A DNA stretch of 64,000 nucleotides from an uncultured SAR86 cluster bacterium. GTDB lineage: Bacteria > Pseudomonadota > Gammaproteobacteria > Magnimaribacterales > D2472. The notes under the pieces are model-generated. The model did not search any database, was not told the origin of the DNA, and was given only the letters and a program-made list of their open reading frames with translations. The stretch covers positions 49,185 through 113,184 of the forward strand of contig CACEBI010000002.1 in the NCBI GenBank assembly GCA_902557705.1, written 5' to 3'. A program made the position numbers and the translations under genes. Below are positions 63,844 to 64,000 of the stretch, piece after piece. Position 1 is the first letter of the stretch. Every line of letters starts with the position of its first letter.

Positions 63844-64000
63844 TAGTTAATGCCTTATGACCTTGATTTGATTTCCATTAAAATTTTAATTTATGATTGA
63901 TTGTTCATTATACACATTGAAAAACATAAAAATGCCTCCATATATATAAGTGTAAAGAAAGAAATAAATTCCTTATTTCAGATTCCATTACTTACCTTAA
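63844..64000. other. Right-end AT-rich stretch without a recognised gene
   Basis: I see no convincing open frame, RNA gene or terminator here. It contains the upstream region of the 63843 gene and may hold its promoter, but no clear -35/-10 pair was found. Confidence 0.5.

Noticed and set aside
1..64000. CRISPR arrays, insertion sequences, prophage, rRNA or tRNA genes
   Set aside because: No regularly spaced repeats, transposase or integrase genes, tRNA-like cloverleafs or rRNA stretches were recognised in reading the window.

Overview
The window is AT-rich, gene-dense chromosomal DNA with short spacers and many genes that overlap by 1 to 14 bases. The protein families and gene order are gammaproteobacterial: aroC-leuC-leuD-leuB-asd-fimV-truA-trpF-trpB-trpA in one run, lexA close to topA, plus nadK, pyrD and a TonB-dependent receptor. 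The streamlined layout, low G+C, several acyl-CoA dehydrogenases and the TonB receptor fit an uncultured marine gammaproteobacterium of the SAR86 type. That placement is an inference from style and content; no rRNA or tRNA gene was seen.

Region 1 (1-14949, all minus strand) is mostly core metabolism. Reading in the direction of transcription, it holds a 5'-nucleotidase, thrH, queH, the methylcitrate cycle genes prpB-prpC-prpD, chorismate synthase, leucine biosynthesis (leuCDB), asd, a FimV/HubP-like polar protein, truA and the end of the tryptophan pathway (trpF, trpB, start of trpA). Region 2 (14950-21928) holds lexA with a clear LexA box, two small unknown genes, topA, a small membrane protein, pyrD, a rhomboid protease and nadK.

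Region 3 (22070-28907) has a pair of acyl-CoA dehydrogenases, a PlsC-type acyltransferase, rraA, a nitronate-monooxygenase-like flavoprotein, an unusual exported MsrA-thioredoxin-MsrB fusion and a glutathione transferase. Region 4 (29005-38110) is a catabolic operon: a biotin-dependent acyl-CoA carboxylase (beta and alpha), a TetR regulator, an AtuA/DUF1446 protein, an enoyl-CoA hydratase and a second acyl-CoA dehydrogenase pair. It resembles the acyclic terpene utilisation (Atu) pathway and has a strong palindrome in front of it.

Region 5 (38114-48726) contains prc, exonuclease III, a GNAT protein, tadA, a CIA30-like protein and a GcvT/DmdA-like protein. It also contains a three-gene cassette (methyltransferase, APS-kinase-like P-loop kinase, HxGH nucleotidylyltransferase) whose job I cannot assign and which is the best candidate for an undescribed small-molecule pathway. 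Region 6 (48755-56575) is mainly lipid/CoA metabolism with nagZ, a cytochrome b561 and an HxlR regulator facing an alcohol-dehydrogenase-like gene. Region 7 (56578-62123) groups two purine phosphoribosyltransferases, a purine permease and a TonB receptor, suggesting nucleobase scavenging. The right end (62154-63843) holds a cysteine-less DUF2752-like protein, a 56-residue membrane protein, an OGFr-domain protein and an NAD(P)-binding protein.
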